Below are positions 17,098 through 26,193 of a stretch of 64,000 nt of DNA, one piece after another. Source of the stretch: Alphaproteobacteria bacterium (GTDB lineage Bacteria > Pseudomonadota > Alphaproteobacteria > WRAU01 > Hepatincolaceae); NCBI GenBank assembly GCA_009780035.1, contig WRAU01000006.1:1-64000 (forward strand). Direction: 5' to 3'. Under the pieces are notes generated by a model. The model was not told the DNA's origin. It was given only the letters and a program-made list of their open reading frames with translations, and ran no database searches. Each line of letters starts with the position of its first letter. Position 1 is the stretch's first letter. The position numbers and the translations under genes are program-made.

Positions 17098-18309
17098 TTA
17101 AGCAATATTTTCTACTAAAATAGCAATACCCATGCCGCCGCCGATACATAAAGAGGCAATGCCGTATTTCTTTTTAGTTCTTTTCAGCATATGAACTAAG
17201 GTTGTTAGCACGCGCGCACCGCTTGACCCAATAGGGTGCCCGATAGCAATTGCTCCGCCTTGAATATTTACTTTTGCCATAAATTCTTCTTTGTTTAATT
17301 TATGCTGCTCGCAAAGCTCCTTAACTACACCCAAAGATTGAGCAGCAAAGGCTTCGTTAAGCTCGAAAATATCCACATCATTAATAGAAATATCGGTAGT
17401 TTTTAGCAGATTATTAATAGCGCCAACCGGACCTAATCCCATAACAGCTGGGTCAAGCCCGCTTTGTCCAATGGCAATAATTTTAGCCATAGGCTTAAGG
17501 CTATTTTTAGACACATAATCAGCAGATGCCACAATAGCTGCAGCTGCACCATCGTTAAGCCCAGAAGAGTTTCCAGCAGTAACAGTGCCGCCTTCTTTTT
17601 TGAAAGCAGGGTTTAATTTTGCTAATTTTTCAAGAGTAGTATCACGGTTGATATACTCGTCTATTGCAACTACTACATCACCTTTTTTACCTTTAATTAC
17701 GACAGGGATAATTTCGTCTTTAAATAATCCTGCATCTTGGGCAGCTATGGCTTTCTGTTGAGATGCAAAGGCAAAGGCATCTTGTTCTTCACGAGTTAAA
17801 CCATGTTTTTCTGCAATATTTTCAGCAGTGATGCCCATATGGTAATTATGAAAAGCGTCAGTCAAGCCATCGGCTATCATGGTGTCGGTAAGTTTTAAAT
17901 CACCCATTTTCGCGCCTCCACGAGCCGTATAAGGCAGAGCATAGGCAGCCTGCGACATAGATTCAGTTCCGCCGGCAATGTAAATTTCGCCAACGCCTGA
18001 TTTAATATTAATAAAACTTTGGTTTACAGCTTTTAAGCCGCTGCCGCAAACCATATTAATGCCATAAGCTGGAATGGTATTCGGCAATCCACCATGAATA
18101 GCAGCTTGTCTAGCAATATTTTGCTTATGCCCAGCCGATAGAACATTGCCCATAATAAGCTCTGCAACATCAGCAGGATTAATTTTATGGGTAGTAATTA
18201 AATGATTTATAACAGGGGCAGCTAATAGGGCAGGAGAAACTCCTGATAATGCTCCTAAAAATTTACCCACTGGGGTTCTTTTAATGTCAACTATATATAC
18301 TTCTTTCAT
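17098..18309 (-). CDS. phaA: acetyl-CoA acetyltransferase (thiolase)
   Basis: 403 aa. It condenses two acetyl-CoA to acetoacetyl-CoA, or the reverse. All thiolase signatures are present: the nucleophilic Cys in NMVCGSGLKAV near residue 88, NEAFAAQS, GGAIAIGHPIGSSGAR with the catalytic His, and the second Cys in LCIGGGMGIA. The gene is upstream of the CoA-transferase and downstream of the reductase on the same strand. The symbol is by role with the adjacent reductase; atoB would be equally valid. Confidence 0.92.
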   Translation of the reverse strand: MKEVYIVDIKRTPVGKFLGALSGVSPALLAAPVINHLITTHKINPADVAELIMGNVLSAGHKQNIARQAAIHGGLPNTIPAYGINMVCGSGLKAVNQSFINIKSGVGEIYIAGGTESMSQAAYALPYTARGGAKMGDLKLTDTMIADGLTDAFHNYHMGITAENIAEKHGLTREEQDAFAFASQQKAIAAQDAGLFKDEIIPVVIKGKKGDVVVAIDEYINRDTTLEKLAKLNPAFKKEGGTVTAGNSSGLNDGAAAAIVASADYVSKNSLKPMAKIIAIGQSGLDPAVMGLGPVGAINNLLKTTDISINDVDIFELNEAFAAQSLGVVKELCEQHKLNKEEFMAKVNIQGGAIAIGHPIGSSGARVLTTLVHMLKRTKKKYGIASLCIGGGMGIAILVENIA

Positions 18310-18320
18310 ATGATATACTC

Positions 18321-18430
18321 CTAGTATTTTAAATATTTTGGCTTTCTACTTTGTTGCTTTGCTACTCATGTATTAGTTATACACTTCGCAGCAAAGCTCC
18401 TCGTATAAAGCTCAAACTATTTAAAATATT
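18321..18430. repeat. palindromic element, family Q copy 6
   Basis: Outer arms ATTTTAAATATTTTGGCTTT and a near complement, plus an inner GCTTTGCT/AGCAAAGC stem. It shares the ACACTTCGCAGCAAAGCTCC core with copy 5. A further copy follows at once. Confidence 0.75.
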
Positions 18431-18432
18431 AT

Positions 18433-18546
18433 ATTGCTAATCTTAAATATTTTGGCTTTCTATGCAAAAGTTTTTCAGTTCATGTATTATTCATACACTT
18501 CACTAAAAAACTTTCACATATAAACTACAAGCTATTTAAAATAAAA
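18433..18546. repeat. palindromic element, family Q copy 7
   Basis: Starts TCTTAAATATTTTGGCTTT, has a CATGTATTATTCATACACTTC middle and an AGCTATTTAAAAT end. Copies 6 and 7 are in tandem and fill the whole gap between thiolase and reductase genes. Confidence 0.7.
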
Positions 18547-18561
18547 TTGTTAATTTTAATT

Positions 18562-19290
18562 TTACAGTCTCATGCCGCCGTTAACGCCGATAACCTGACC
18601 GTTGACATAAGAAGATTCATCGCTGGCTAAAAATAAAGCTACATTAGCAATTTCTTGTGGTTCGCCTAATCTTTTAAGAGCTGACTTATCGCGGATTCCT
18701 TGCAATACTTCTTCAGGAACAGTTTTCATCATATCAGTATTAATATATCCCGGAGCTATAGCATTAGTTCTAATATTTTTAGTGCCTTTGCGAGTAAATT
18801 CCTTAGCCCAAGTATAAGTTAAGCCGATAACACCGGCTTTAGTTGCAGCATAGTTGGTTTGTCCGATATTGCCGTATTGTCCTACGATTGACGAAATGTT
18901 GATAATAGAGCCTTTGCCTTTATCTTGCATATTAGAGATAACTGCTTGAGTAACATTGAAAACACCCTTAAGATTCACATCAATTACGATGTCCCAATCA
19001 GCTTCGCTCATTTTGCCCATTAAAGAATCTTTAGTGATGCCGGCATTATTAACTAAAACATCAATTTGACCTTGTTCAGCGATAATTGTATCAATAGCTT
19101 CTTTAATGCTGTCTCTGTTGGTAACATTCATAATTATAGATTTAATATTGCCTTGTTCAAAAGCAGCTGGTTTCATATCTGCAGCATAAACAGCCTTAGC
19201 ACCTTGAGCGGCAAAAGTTTCGCAGATAGATCTGCCAATGCCTTGAGATCCTCCGGTTACTAAAATAACTTTATCTTGTAGTCTAGTCAT
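18562..19290 (-). CDS. phaB: acetoacetyl-CoA reductase (SDR family, PhaB-like)
   Basis: 242 aa. I chose the ATG at 19290 (MTRLQDKV), which follows a GGAGAA site, over a longer start 21 bases upstream. NAD(P) motif VTGGSQGIGRSI, NNAGIT, catalytic Ser in NISSIVGQYGNIGQTNYAATKAG with Tyr and Lys, and the PGYINTDM segment are all present. Members reduce 3-ketoacyl-CoA or -ACP; next to thiolase the acetoacetyl-CoA role is likelier than FabG. I see no PHA synthase in the window. Confidence 0.85.
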   Translation of the reverse strand: MTRLQDKVILVTGGSQGIGRSICETFAAQGAKAVYAADMKPAAFEQGNIKSIIMNVTNRDSIKEAIDTIIAEQGQIDVLVNNAGITKDSLMGKMSEADWDIVIDVNLKGVFNVTQAVISNMQDKGKGSIINISSIVGQYGNIGQTNYAATKAGVIGLTYTWAKEFTRKGTKNIRTNAIAPGYINTDMMKTVPEEVLQGIRDKSALKRLGEPQEIANVALFLASDESSYVNGQVIGVNGGMRL

Positions 19291-19453
19291 GATTTGATTC
19301 TCCATAATCATTTAATAGTTAATACTAATAATACATTATTAGAGTGAATTTAATTTTCTTTGTCAAGTTGAATAGCGCATAATTGATATATGTCAATTAT
19401 TAAGCAAAGGGAATATTATGGTCTATGTGTGTTGTATTTTATGAATTGCATCT

Positions 19454-19567
19454 TGTCATACCGTGAGAGCTTTCAGCTACGGTATCCATTTACAAAATAT
19501 TCAAGTATTAAAAAAACTAAGAATTTAGCATAAGAACCCAATAGATACCGGCTTTCGCCGGTATGAC
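19454..19567. repeat. GTCATACC palindromic repeat, family P copy 2
   Basis: A left GTCATACCGTGAGAGC...ACGGTATCC unit and a right GATACCGGCTTTCGCCGGTATGAC unit flank an AT-rich middle. It occupies the gap between the reductase and rquA genes. Confidence 0.7.
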
Positions 19568-19583
19568 AGAAATTGGGAAATAC

Positions 19584-20456
19584 TTATTCTTTAGAAGAAT
19601 CTTCAGGAACTTCTCCTAATTCTTCATCTGTTTTTTTCGTAACCACAACTTTTTGATAAACACCGCCGAAATAAGTAGTTTGCTTCCAATTATATTTGCC
19701 GGCTCTATTTTTAGTGATAAAATCTTTAATTTCGCGATGCCACATAGCATTGGCAAAAGGTTCTAAGGTATAGTTAATAAAGCGGAGGATTTGTCTTACT
19801 GGATTATAATAAGAAGGGTTGTAATAATCTATAAATACAATTTTACCGCCGGTTTCATCAATTACTTTCAAAGCATTTTCAATAATGCGTTTTTTAAGGG
19901 GATCGGGCACTTCATGCAGTAAAAAGTAAATGCCTACTACATCATATTGTTTATGGTATGGTTCACTGGCATCTTGCAGCCACATATCTATATTTTCTTC
20001 ACCCTCAACGCCTTTAAGTTTAATGGCTGCGCGTTTCAGCTGATGCGGCACTACATCTATTATATCTAGGCTGCCGTTTTTGGCAACTTTTTCAGCTAAA
20101 AGTCTTACTACATTGCCGTAAACATGGGCCACCTGCAGAACTCTATCGGTAGGGCTGAATTCTTCTAAATAGGCGCGCATCAGCTTCCAGCCTTGACCGA
20201 ATAAAATTGTATGATAAACAATGGGTCTGTCTAGTAGATCTATATTTTTAGGCTTAACATAAGCCCAGTTATAAACATCAACCAAATAATTAGGGATTTT
20301 ATGTTGATTTAAGGATTCGATAGATTCATCTTCCAACATAGGAATTCCTGTGTTTTTATCAATCTCTAGTTCTTTTTCAATTTTAGAGATTTCCTCCACA
20401 GATAAGTTAAGTTCCTCTTGCGGACCGGCGTTATCCTTTTTATTATCTTGCTGCAT
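19584..20456 (-). CDS. rquA: rhodoquinone biosynthesis methyltransferase-like RquA
   Basis: 290 aa. RquA converts ubiquinone to rhodoquinone, the low-potential quinone used for fumarate reduction without oxygen. The family hallmarks are visible: NYLVDVYNWAYVKP, FGQGWKLMRAYL, a degenerate SAM motif VLQVAHVYGNVVRLLAEKV in place of the usual Gly-rich loop, DIIDVVPHQL, FLLHEVPDPLKKR and FIDYYNPSYYNPVR with the following LEPFA..MWHREI. The N-terminal 45 residues are an acidic extension. It stands alone on the minus strand, next to the CoA-ester group. Confidence 0.9.
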   Translation of the reverse strand: MQQDNKKDNAGPQEELNLSVEEISKIEKELEIDKNTGIPMLEDESIESLNQHKIPNYLVDVYNWAYVKPKNIDLLDRPIVYHTILFGQGWKLMRAYLEEFSPTDRVLQVAHVYGNVVRLLAEKVAKNGSLDIIDVVPHQLKRAAIKLKGVEGEENIDMWLQDASEPYHKQYDVVGIYFLLHEVPDPLKKRIIENALKVIDETGGKIVFIDYYNPSYYNPVRQILRFINYTLEPFANAMWHREIKDFITKNRAGKYNWKQTTYFGGVYQKVVVTKKTDEELGEVPEDSSKE

Positions 20457-20575
20457 TTCTATATATCCAATTATTCACATATAATTATATATTATACACA
20501 AAATATGAATTAATTTCATTGTTTTTTTTAATAATTTGTTATAATAATTAGAATTATAGATTATTGAGGACTTTA

Positions 20576-21664
20576 ATGATAGATTTTGATGGTGTTGATA
20601 AAAATGCCAGAATAGTAGTGGCTATGTCAGGAGGGGTAGATAGCAGCACAACCGTTGCTTTACTTAAGGAAGAAGGCTATAAAAATGTAGTCGGCATGAC
20701 TTTGCTGCTGCATGAAAATAATTTAGAAAAAGGAATTGTCTCTAAAGATCAAAATGTGAAGGCAGACTGTCTTCGTGTAGCAGAAACTTTGTCAGTTGAA
20801 CACCATTTTGTGGATATTAAAGATTTATTCATGGAAGAAATTATTAATCCTTTTTTAGATGCCTATCTGCATGGAATTACTTTTAATCCTTGCGTTAAAT
20901 GCAATCGAGTAATTAAATTCGGCAAAATGCTAGATGAAGCTAAAAAACTTAATGCTGATATACTAACTACTGGGCACTATATTAAATGGGGACGCGGCAG
21001 CGATGGTAAGGGTGCTATTTACCGCGGAAAAAATTCAAATCGCGACCAAAGCTATTTTTTATCGCAGGTAAAAAAAGAATCCTTGCCGTATATTAGGTTT
21101 CCCTTATATTCTTATACTAAAGATATGGTAAGAGCAGAGGCTGAACGGTTGGGAATCCATGTGGCGCAGAAAAAATCTTCAGCAGATATTTGTTTTGCAG
21201 GAATTGGTTCTTATAATGATATTTTAAAAACTCAAGGCAAGGAAATTATTCCCGGCGATATTGTTGATATGCAGGGGAATGTTATCGGGCGTCATGAAGG
21301 TATTCATAATTTTACAGTGGGACAGCGTAAGGGTGTTGGCATTGGCGGTGTTGGCAATCCTTTATATGTTATGAAAATTGATGCGGAAAATCATAGAATA
21401 ATTGTTGGCAATAAGGAAGATTTACAAGTGCGGGAAATTTTTATCTCTAATGTTAATTGGCTGGGCGATGGCGATTTTGATTTTGCAGAAAAAAAACTAT
21501 TTGCAAAAGTTAGGGGCAGCCAACCTTTGAAAGAAGCAGAGGTTTATCCGTTAGGTGAGGGAAAGGCAAGGGTAGTATTTAAAGAAAATATTTTTGGTGT
21601 AGCACCAGGTCAGATTTGTGCTTTTTATGATGAGGAACAATTGTTGGGCGGCGGCTATATATAA
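20576..21664 (+). CDS. mnmA: tRNA-specific 2-thiouridylase MnmA
   Basis: 362 aa. It thiolates U34 of tRNA-Lys, -Glu and -Gln. PP-loop AMSGGVDSS near the N terminus, first catalytic Cys in NPCVKCNRVIKF, second in SSADICFAG, and the FTVGQRKG segment are all present. I chose ATG 20576, which follows TGAGGA, over an in-frame TTG 12 bases earlier. Ends in TAA. Confidence 0.95.
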   Translation: MIDFDGVDKNARIVVAMSGGVDSSTTVALLKEEGYKNVVGMTLLLHENNLEKGIVSKDQNVKADCLRVAETLSVEHHFVDIKDLFMEEIINPFLDAYLHGITFNPCVKCNRVIKFGKMLDEAKKLNADILTTGHYIKWGRGSDGKGAIYRGKNSNRDQSYFLSQVKKESLPYIRFPLYSYTKDMVRAEAERLGIHVAQKKSSADICFAGIGSYNDILKTQGKEIIPGDIVDMQGNVIGRHEGIHNFTVGQRKGVGIGGVGNPLYVMKIDAENHRIIVGNKEDLQVREIFISNVNWLGDGDFDFAEKKLFAKVRGSQPLKEAEVYPLGEGKARVVFKENIFGVAPGQICAFYDEEQLLGGGYI

Positions 21665-21711
21665 AAATTCCAAGATATTAAATATTTGGTTAATTAAATT
21701 AAGGAAAAAAT

Positions 21712-22749
21712 ATGGAAGATAAATCGTTTAAACAATATTTAATAGATGTGCTGTTAAAAACTAAAGAAACTTCTTGGGAACTTTTTAGAATTATGATTCC
21801 TTTGATTCTACTTATTAAAATTATTCAAGAGCTGAATCTTTTGCAATATTTTGTTTATCCCTTTGAGTTTATTATGGGTGCAGTAGGAATTCCCGATATT
21901 TATGCACTGGCTTGGCTAGGGGCAATTTTTAACACCTGCTATATGGCAATGACTTTAATTGCCGTGTTTTTTAACGATTATCCGCTAACTGTAGAGCAAA
22001 TATCCGTATTGGGCTTAATGATTCTTATCAGCCATAGCTTAATTATTGAAGGGGCGATTATCAGTAAATTTAAAGTAAGCGGCATATATTCCATAGTGTT
22101 AAGGGTAGTATGCTCGCTTTTGTTCGGCTATTTATTTCATATCACCGCTCAATATTTCGGCATTATGCAGCAGCGGGCAACCTCAATATTTTATGGCAGC
22201 AGCGAGGTATATCATCAAAATTTCATGGAGCTTTATTTTGCGGGAAATTTAGCCGCTGAGTTTAATGTTTGGCTGCAGAATGTTTTATTTTGGTTTTTAG
22301 CACAGGCTAAAACCATGTGCTTAATTGCTTTTGTGATATTTGTAATTTTCTTATTGATTCAATTTATGAAAGATTTTAATATCGTCCAAAAAATTGATAA
22401 ATTATTTAAACCATTTTGGTCGGTTATGAGTATTTCTAAGCGGAATTATACGGTAACCTCGATTTGTTATTTAATTGGGCTTTCTTATGGCTATGGCATA
22501 TTAAAAGAAGAAAGCGAAAAAAATATCTATTTTAGAAAAGATCAGCCCTTTAAAGTGCTGAGCTTTTTAGCGATAGTCCATGCGGTAATTGAAGACGGCA
22601 TAATTTTTATGCTGCTAGGAGCAAGCGGCTGGATTGTAATTGTAGGCAGAACTATAATTGGTATTTTAGTGGTGGCTGTTTTGGTGAGGCTAGTTTTGCC
22701 AAGACTTTCAAGTGAAACTAAAAATAAATTTTTATATAAAAGGGTGTAA
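21712..22749 (+). CDS. nucleoside-recognition (Gate) domain membrane protein
   Basis: 345 aa with about nine membrane segments. The pattern, with two similar halves each starting in a helix before GxPxxxAxxWLGA-type or SYGYGILKEE segments, fits the SpmA/YjiH-like nucleoside-recognition family, whose members are inner-membrane proteins of poorly known transport function. It lies 47 bases after mnmA and 2 bases before serS, so the three genes are probably one operon. Confidence 0.6.
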   Translation: MEDKSFKQYLIDVLLKTKETSWELFRIMIPLILLIKIIQELNLLQYFVYPFEFIMGAVGIPDIYALAWLGAIFNTCYMAMTLIAVFFNDYPLTVEQISVLGLMILISHSLIIEGAIISKFKVSGIYSIVLRVVCSLLFGYLFHITAQYFGIMQQRATSIFYGSSEVYHQNFMELYFAGNLAAEFNVWLQNVLFWFLAQAKTMCLIAFVIFVIFLLIQFMKDFNIVQKIDKLFKPFWSVMSISKRNYTVTSICYLIGLSYGYGILKEESEKNIYFRKDQPFKVLSFLAIVHAVIEDGIIFMLLGASGWIVIVGRTIIGILVVAVLVRLVLPRLSSETKNKFLYKRV

Positions 22750-22751
22750 AA

Positions 22752-24023
22752 ATGTTAGACATGAAATTAATTCGGCAGAATCCCGAAATATTGAAAAATG
22801 CACTAAAAATGCGGAATATGGATTTATCTATAGACAATTTACTGCAGCTAGACAGCAAACTGCGGGAAAAACAAGTTGAATCGCAAAGCCTTGCAGCAGA
22901 AAGAAATAAACTTGCAAAAGAAATTGGGGTTTTAAAATCTCAAGGAAGCGATGCTGGTGAATTACTTGCGAAAGTGGCAAAATCTAAAGAGTTAGAAGAC
23001 AAATTAGTTAGTGAAACTAAAGCTCTTGAGGCAGAATTGTTTGATAAACTATCATATATCCCTAACATTCCAGATTCTAGCGTGCCTTACGGAGTTGACG
23101 AAAAAGATAATGTTGAAGTTCGTAAAGTAGGAAAAATTCAGGAATTTTCTTTTAAGCCGAAAGAACATTATGAGCTAGGTGAAGAGCTAGGCATGATGGA
23201 TTTTGAAGCTGCCGCCCAAATGGCAGGCAGCCGATTCGTGGTTTTAAGCGGCGATTTAGCAAGGTTAGAACGGGCAATTGCCAGCTTTATGCTAGATTTG
23301 CATACGGGAAAAAATGGCTATAAAGAACATAGTCTGCCGGTAATTTTGCGGGATAATGCTTTGTTTAATACCGCACAGCTGCCAAAATTCAAAGAAGATT
23401 TATTTAAAGTAGGGGAAGAGCAATGGTTGATACCTACAACAGAAGTTCCTTTAACTAATCTTGTGGCGAATAAATTTATTGAGCGGGAAAAATTGCCGAT
23501 TAGAAGCACTGGGCTTTCGTTATGTTTCCGCAGTGAAGCCGGCAGTGCCGGACGCGATACTAAGGGTATGCTAAGGCAGCATCAGTTTTATAAGGTAGAA
23601 TTGGTATCTATTGCCGATCCTGAAAAATCTTTTGATGAACTAGAATATATGACAAGCTGTGCCGAGGAAGTATTAAAACAGCTAGAAATTCCGTATCGTG
23701 TAGTGTTGCTATGCAGCGGCGATATGGGCTTTAGTAGTTGCAAAACCTACGATATAGAAGCGTGGCTACCCGGACAGAATACCTACCGCGAAATATCCAG
23801 CTGCTCTAACTGCGGCGACTTCCAAGCTAGAAGAATGGGCGCTAAGGTGAAAGAAAAAGTAAATGGCGAATATCCATTCACCCACACCCTAAATGGCTCA
23901 GGCTTAGCCGTCGGTAGAACCCTAATCGCCATCATGGAAAACTACCAACAACCCGACGGCAGCATAATAATCCCGAAAGTTTTGCAGAAATATATGGGTA
24001 AGGAAATTATTGAAAGGCATTAG
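22752..24023 (+). CDS. serS: seryl-tRNA synthetase
   Basis: 423 aa. It has the N-terminal coiled-coil arm that grips tRNA-Ser (about residues 28-100), then the class II motifs: FKEDLFKVGEEQWLIPTTEVPL, CFRSEAGSAGRDTKGMLRQHQFYKVE (motif 2) and LNGSGLAVGRTLIAIMENYQ (motif 3). Normal length. Ends in TAG. Confidence 0.97.
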   Translation: MLDMKLIRQNPEILKNALKMRNMDLSIDNLLQLDSKLREKQVESQSLAAERNKLAKEIGVLKSQGSDAGELLAKVAKSKELEDKLVSETKALEAELFDKLSYIPNIPDSSVPYGVDEKDNVEVRKVGKIQEFSFKPKEHYELGEELGMMDFEAAAQMAGSRFVVLSGDLARLERAIASFMLDLHTGKNGYKEHSLPVILRDNALFNTAQLPKFKEDLFKVGEEQWLIPTTEVPLTNLVANKFIEREKLPIRSTGLSLCFRSEAGSAGRDTKGMLRQHQFYKVELVSIADPEKSFDELEYMTSCAEEVLKQLEIPYRVVLLCSGDMGFSSCKTYDIEAWLPGQNTYREISSCSNCGDFQARRMGAKVKEKVNGEYPFTHTLNGSGLAVGRTLIAIMENYQQPDGSIIIPKVLQKYMGKEIIERH

Positions 24024-24063
24024 GAAGTAGTATATAATTAGATGTTTGTTATAGGAAATTTAA

Positions 24064-25248
24064 ATGCTTTTAGAAATAAAAATAAAAAACTTTTTTTCTT
24101 TTGCTGAAGAGCAAGTGTTTTCTATGATTCCTAACACGGAACTTAAAAAACATAAAGATGTATTGTTATTAGGTAAAAATAAAAAGCCTGTAGCCTTGCC
24201 AGTTGCAGCTATTTATGGAGCAAATGCCTCTGGTAAAAGTAATTTTATTAGAGCCTTTCAGTTTTTAACATTATTCTTAACTAGAGAGCCTTTTCAAAAT
24301 ATTAATCCTAGATATTTTTTGTATGGAAATAAATATCAAAATGAGCCAACTGAAATTACGGTCTCTTATTGTAAGAATGGCTATGTTTATGAGTATTTGG
24401 TATTAATTAAAGGGCAGTATATTGTTAAAGAACTATTAAAAAGAGAAGATTCCAATAACAATAGGACGATTATTTTTAGCAGAAATGGGGCAGCTACTTT
24501 AGATGGGAAAAGTTATACATACGATTATGATTTTATAGAAGATATAAAGAGTAATAACCTATATGTAGAAAGTTTAAAAAAACTTGTGCTAGCAGAAAGA
24601 ACTATGTTTTTTGCTTTAGTTAATAATAATAATGATAGTGCAGATTATATTCAAGATATTAAAAGTTTTTATATAGATTTAACTAGGCAATATTATATAA
24701 ATAATCTTATTAATAGATTTGATACAGATGAAAAATTTGCTAATAAAGTTAATAGATTAATTCAAGCAATAGATGTAAATATTTCTTCAGTAAAATTAAG
24801 CAAAGGAAATCTTTCTTATTTTAATGGTGAAGTGGAGCTAAAACCAGAATTAGGACAAGTATCATTGGGAACACAGAATGCTTTTAGTAGGTTTTTACAT
24901 ATTTTGCAAGTATTAGAAGATGGAGCTTTTTCATACGCTGATGAATTAGATGCTAGCTTACACCCTCATGTGGTAGAGTTTATTATTCAACTATTTTACA
25001 ATAAGAAAATTAATAAAAATAACGCCCAGTTAATATTTACAACTCATGATACATCGTTATTAAGACAAGGTTTATTTAGGAAAGACCAAGTATATTTTAT
25101 AGAAAAAGACGAAAATCAGGCTTCAAAAATATTTTCCATTGAGGATATAAATGATACAGATAAAGATGATTTTGCAAAAGAATATTTAAAAGGTAGGTAT
25201 GGAGCTATTCCTATCTTAAGCGATATTGAGGATATTTTTGATGAATAG
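24064..25248 (+). CDS. AAA15-type ATPase of an AbiL/RloA-like defence pair
   Basis: 394 aa. The N terminus is SMC/RecF-like (LLEIKIKNFFSFAEEQVFS), then Walker A YGANASGKSN (residues 51-60), a DELDASLHPHVVEF segment in the Walker B/D-loop position, and an FTTHDTSLL H-motif. This matches the AAA_21/RloA-AbiLi ATPases. It overlaps the next gene by 23 bases. Such pairs are known as anti-phage systems that sense infection and stop growth. The gene is low in GC even for this genome and lies between housekeeping genes, which suggests acquisition. Confidence 0.8.
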   Translation: MLLEIKIKNFFSFAEEQVFSMIPNTELKKHKDVLLLGKNKKPVALPVAAIYGANASGKSNFIRAFQFLTLFLTREPFQNINPRYFLYGNKYQNEPTEITVSYCKNGYVYEYLVLIKGQYIVKELLKREDSNNNRTIIFSRNGAATLDGKSYTYDYDFIEDIKSNNLYVESLKKLVLAERTMFFALVNNNNDSADYIQDIKSFYIDLTRQYYINNLINRFDTDEKFANKVNRLIQAIDVNISSVKLSKGNLSYFNGEVELKPELGQVSLGTQNAFSRFLHILQVLEDGAFSYADELDASLHPHVVEFIIQLFYNKKINKNNAQLIFTTHDTSLLRQGLFRKDQVYFIEKDENQASKIFSIEDINDTDKDDFAKEYLKGRYGAIPILSDIEDIFDE

Positions 25249-25792
25249 ATCAAAAAATAAGACAAATATTAATAAGAAAAAAATTATTGTTGTTATATCT
25301 GAAGATTCTAAAAGCTCTTACTATTATTTAGATTCCTTTAGGAAACAGCATAGAGTTAATTTTATACTTAAAAAATCTAATACTAAAACAGATATTAAAA
25401 ATCTATATAAAATAATAAAAAAAGAAAATGCCGATGAGTATTATATTATTATAGATAAGGAAGATTGTAATGTTGGTGAAGTTAAATCTTATAATGATAA
25501 ACATAAAGGAGCTAATTTAATATTTTCTCTACCATGTTTTGAGTATTTTGTATATTTGCATTATGGAAAATCTGATAGGCAGTTTAAAGATTGGCAAGAA
25601 ATAGCTGATTGTTTAAAAAGTGAATTTGATGTTGATTACAACAAATCTGATAGACAATTTTTTGAAAATTTAACAAAAGATTTTCATAAAATAAATTTAA
25701 ACTATAGTTTTATGGAATATAAACACCCATCTACGAAAATACCGCAGTTTTTATCTAAAATAATAGAGTATAAAAATCAAGAATTATTATAA
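25226..25792 (+). CDS. RloB/AbiLii-like effector of the defence pair
   Basis: 188 aa, starting inside the end of the ATPase gene. It has the RloB pattern: an N-terminal strand with an acidic ending (KKIIVVISEDSKSSYYYLDSF), a central YYIIIDKEDCNVGEV block, and FSLPCFEYFVYLHYG, which corresponds to the family's SNPCFExWLLLHF. This fold is Toprim-like, and the two acidic sites may bind metal. Gene overlap and pairing with the ATPase support a two-part system. Confidence 0.75.
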   Translation: MRIFLMNRSKNKTNINKKKIIVVISEDSKSSYYYLDSFRKQHRVNFILKKSNTKTDIKNLYKIIKKENADEYYIIIDKEDCNVGEVKSYNDKHKGANLIFSLPCFEYFVYLHYGKSDRQFKDWQEIADCLKSEFDVDYNKSDRQFFENLTKDFHKINLNYSFMEYKHPSTKIPQFLSKIIEYKNQELL

Positions 25793-25803
25793 ATAATTTT
25801 ATC

Positions 25804-26187
25804 CTAATCAACACTATCAATAATAACTATTGGGACTGTTTTATAATTATCGTCTTTAGTTTGATATTTAAAAATACCGACTTGTCTTGCACATTGTTTT
25901 TTTGAGATTTTAATTATTTGGTCGTCATAATAATATTTTCTTTCATCGTTTACAAATAAAACTGTTAACCCATTATATATATCCATTGTATCGTATAAAT
26001 CATTTTTTTCACTTGCTAGTGCTGCAGTTGGTGCTAATACTTGGAATACTTTAAATTTATTTGCTTCACCAACACAATCACCTTTTTCAGGAAGCGGTAT
26101 AAAATCAAGTTCAGATTCAGCTTTAACAACCTGAATCAATAGTATAAATAAAACTATTATACCTACAGCGTATTTCATTATCTTCAT
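25804..26187 (-). CDS. secreted hypothetical protein
   Basis: 127 aa with a signal peptide (residues 1-22, MKIMKYAVGIIVLFILLIQVVKA). Two Cys residues remain in the mature part (GDCVGEANKF and KKQCARQVG) and may form a disulphide. No family recognised. Convergent with the RloB-like gene, only 11 bases away. TAG stop. Confidence 0.5.
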   Translation of the reverse strand: MKIMKYAVGIIVLFILLIQVVKAESELDFIPLPEKGDCVGEANKFKVFQVLAPTAALASEKNDLYDTMDIYNGLTVLFVNDERKYYYDDQIIKISKKQCARQVGIFKYQTKDDNYKTVPIVIIDSVD

Positions 26188-26193
26188 TTTTAT

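Noticed and set aside
24064-25792. PARIS defence system
   Set aside because: The second gene looks like RloB, not a DUF4435 protein, so AbiL-like is the better call; the two are related and this is not certain.
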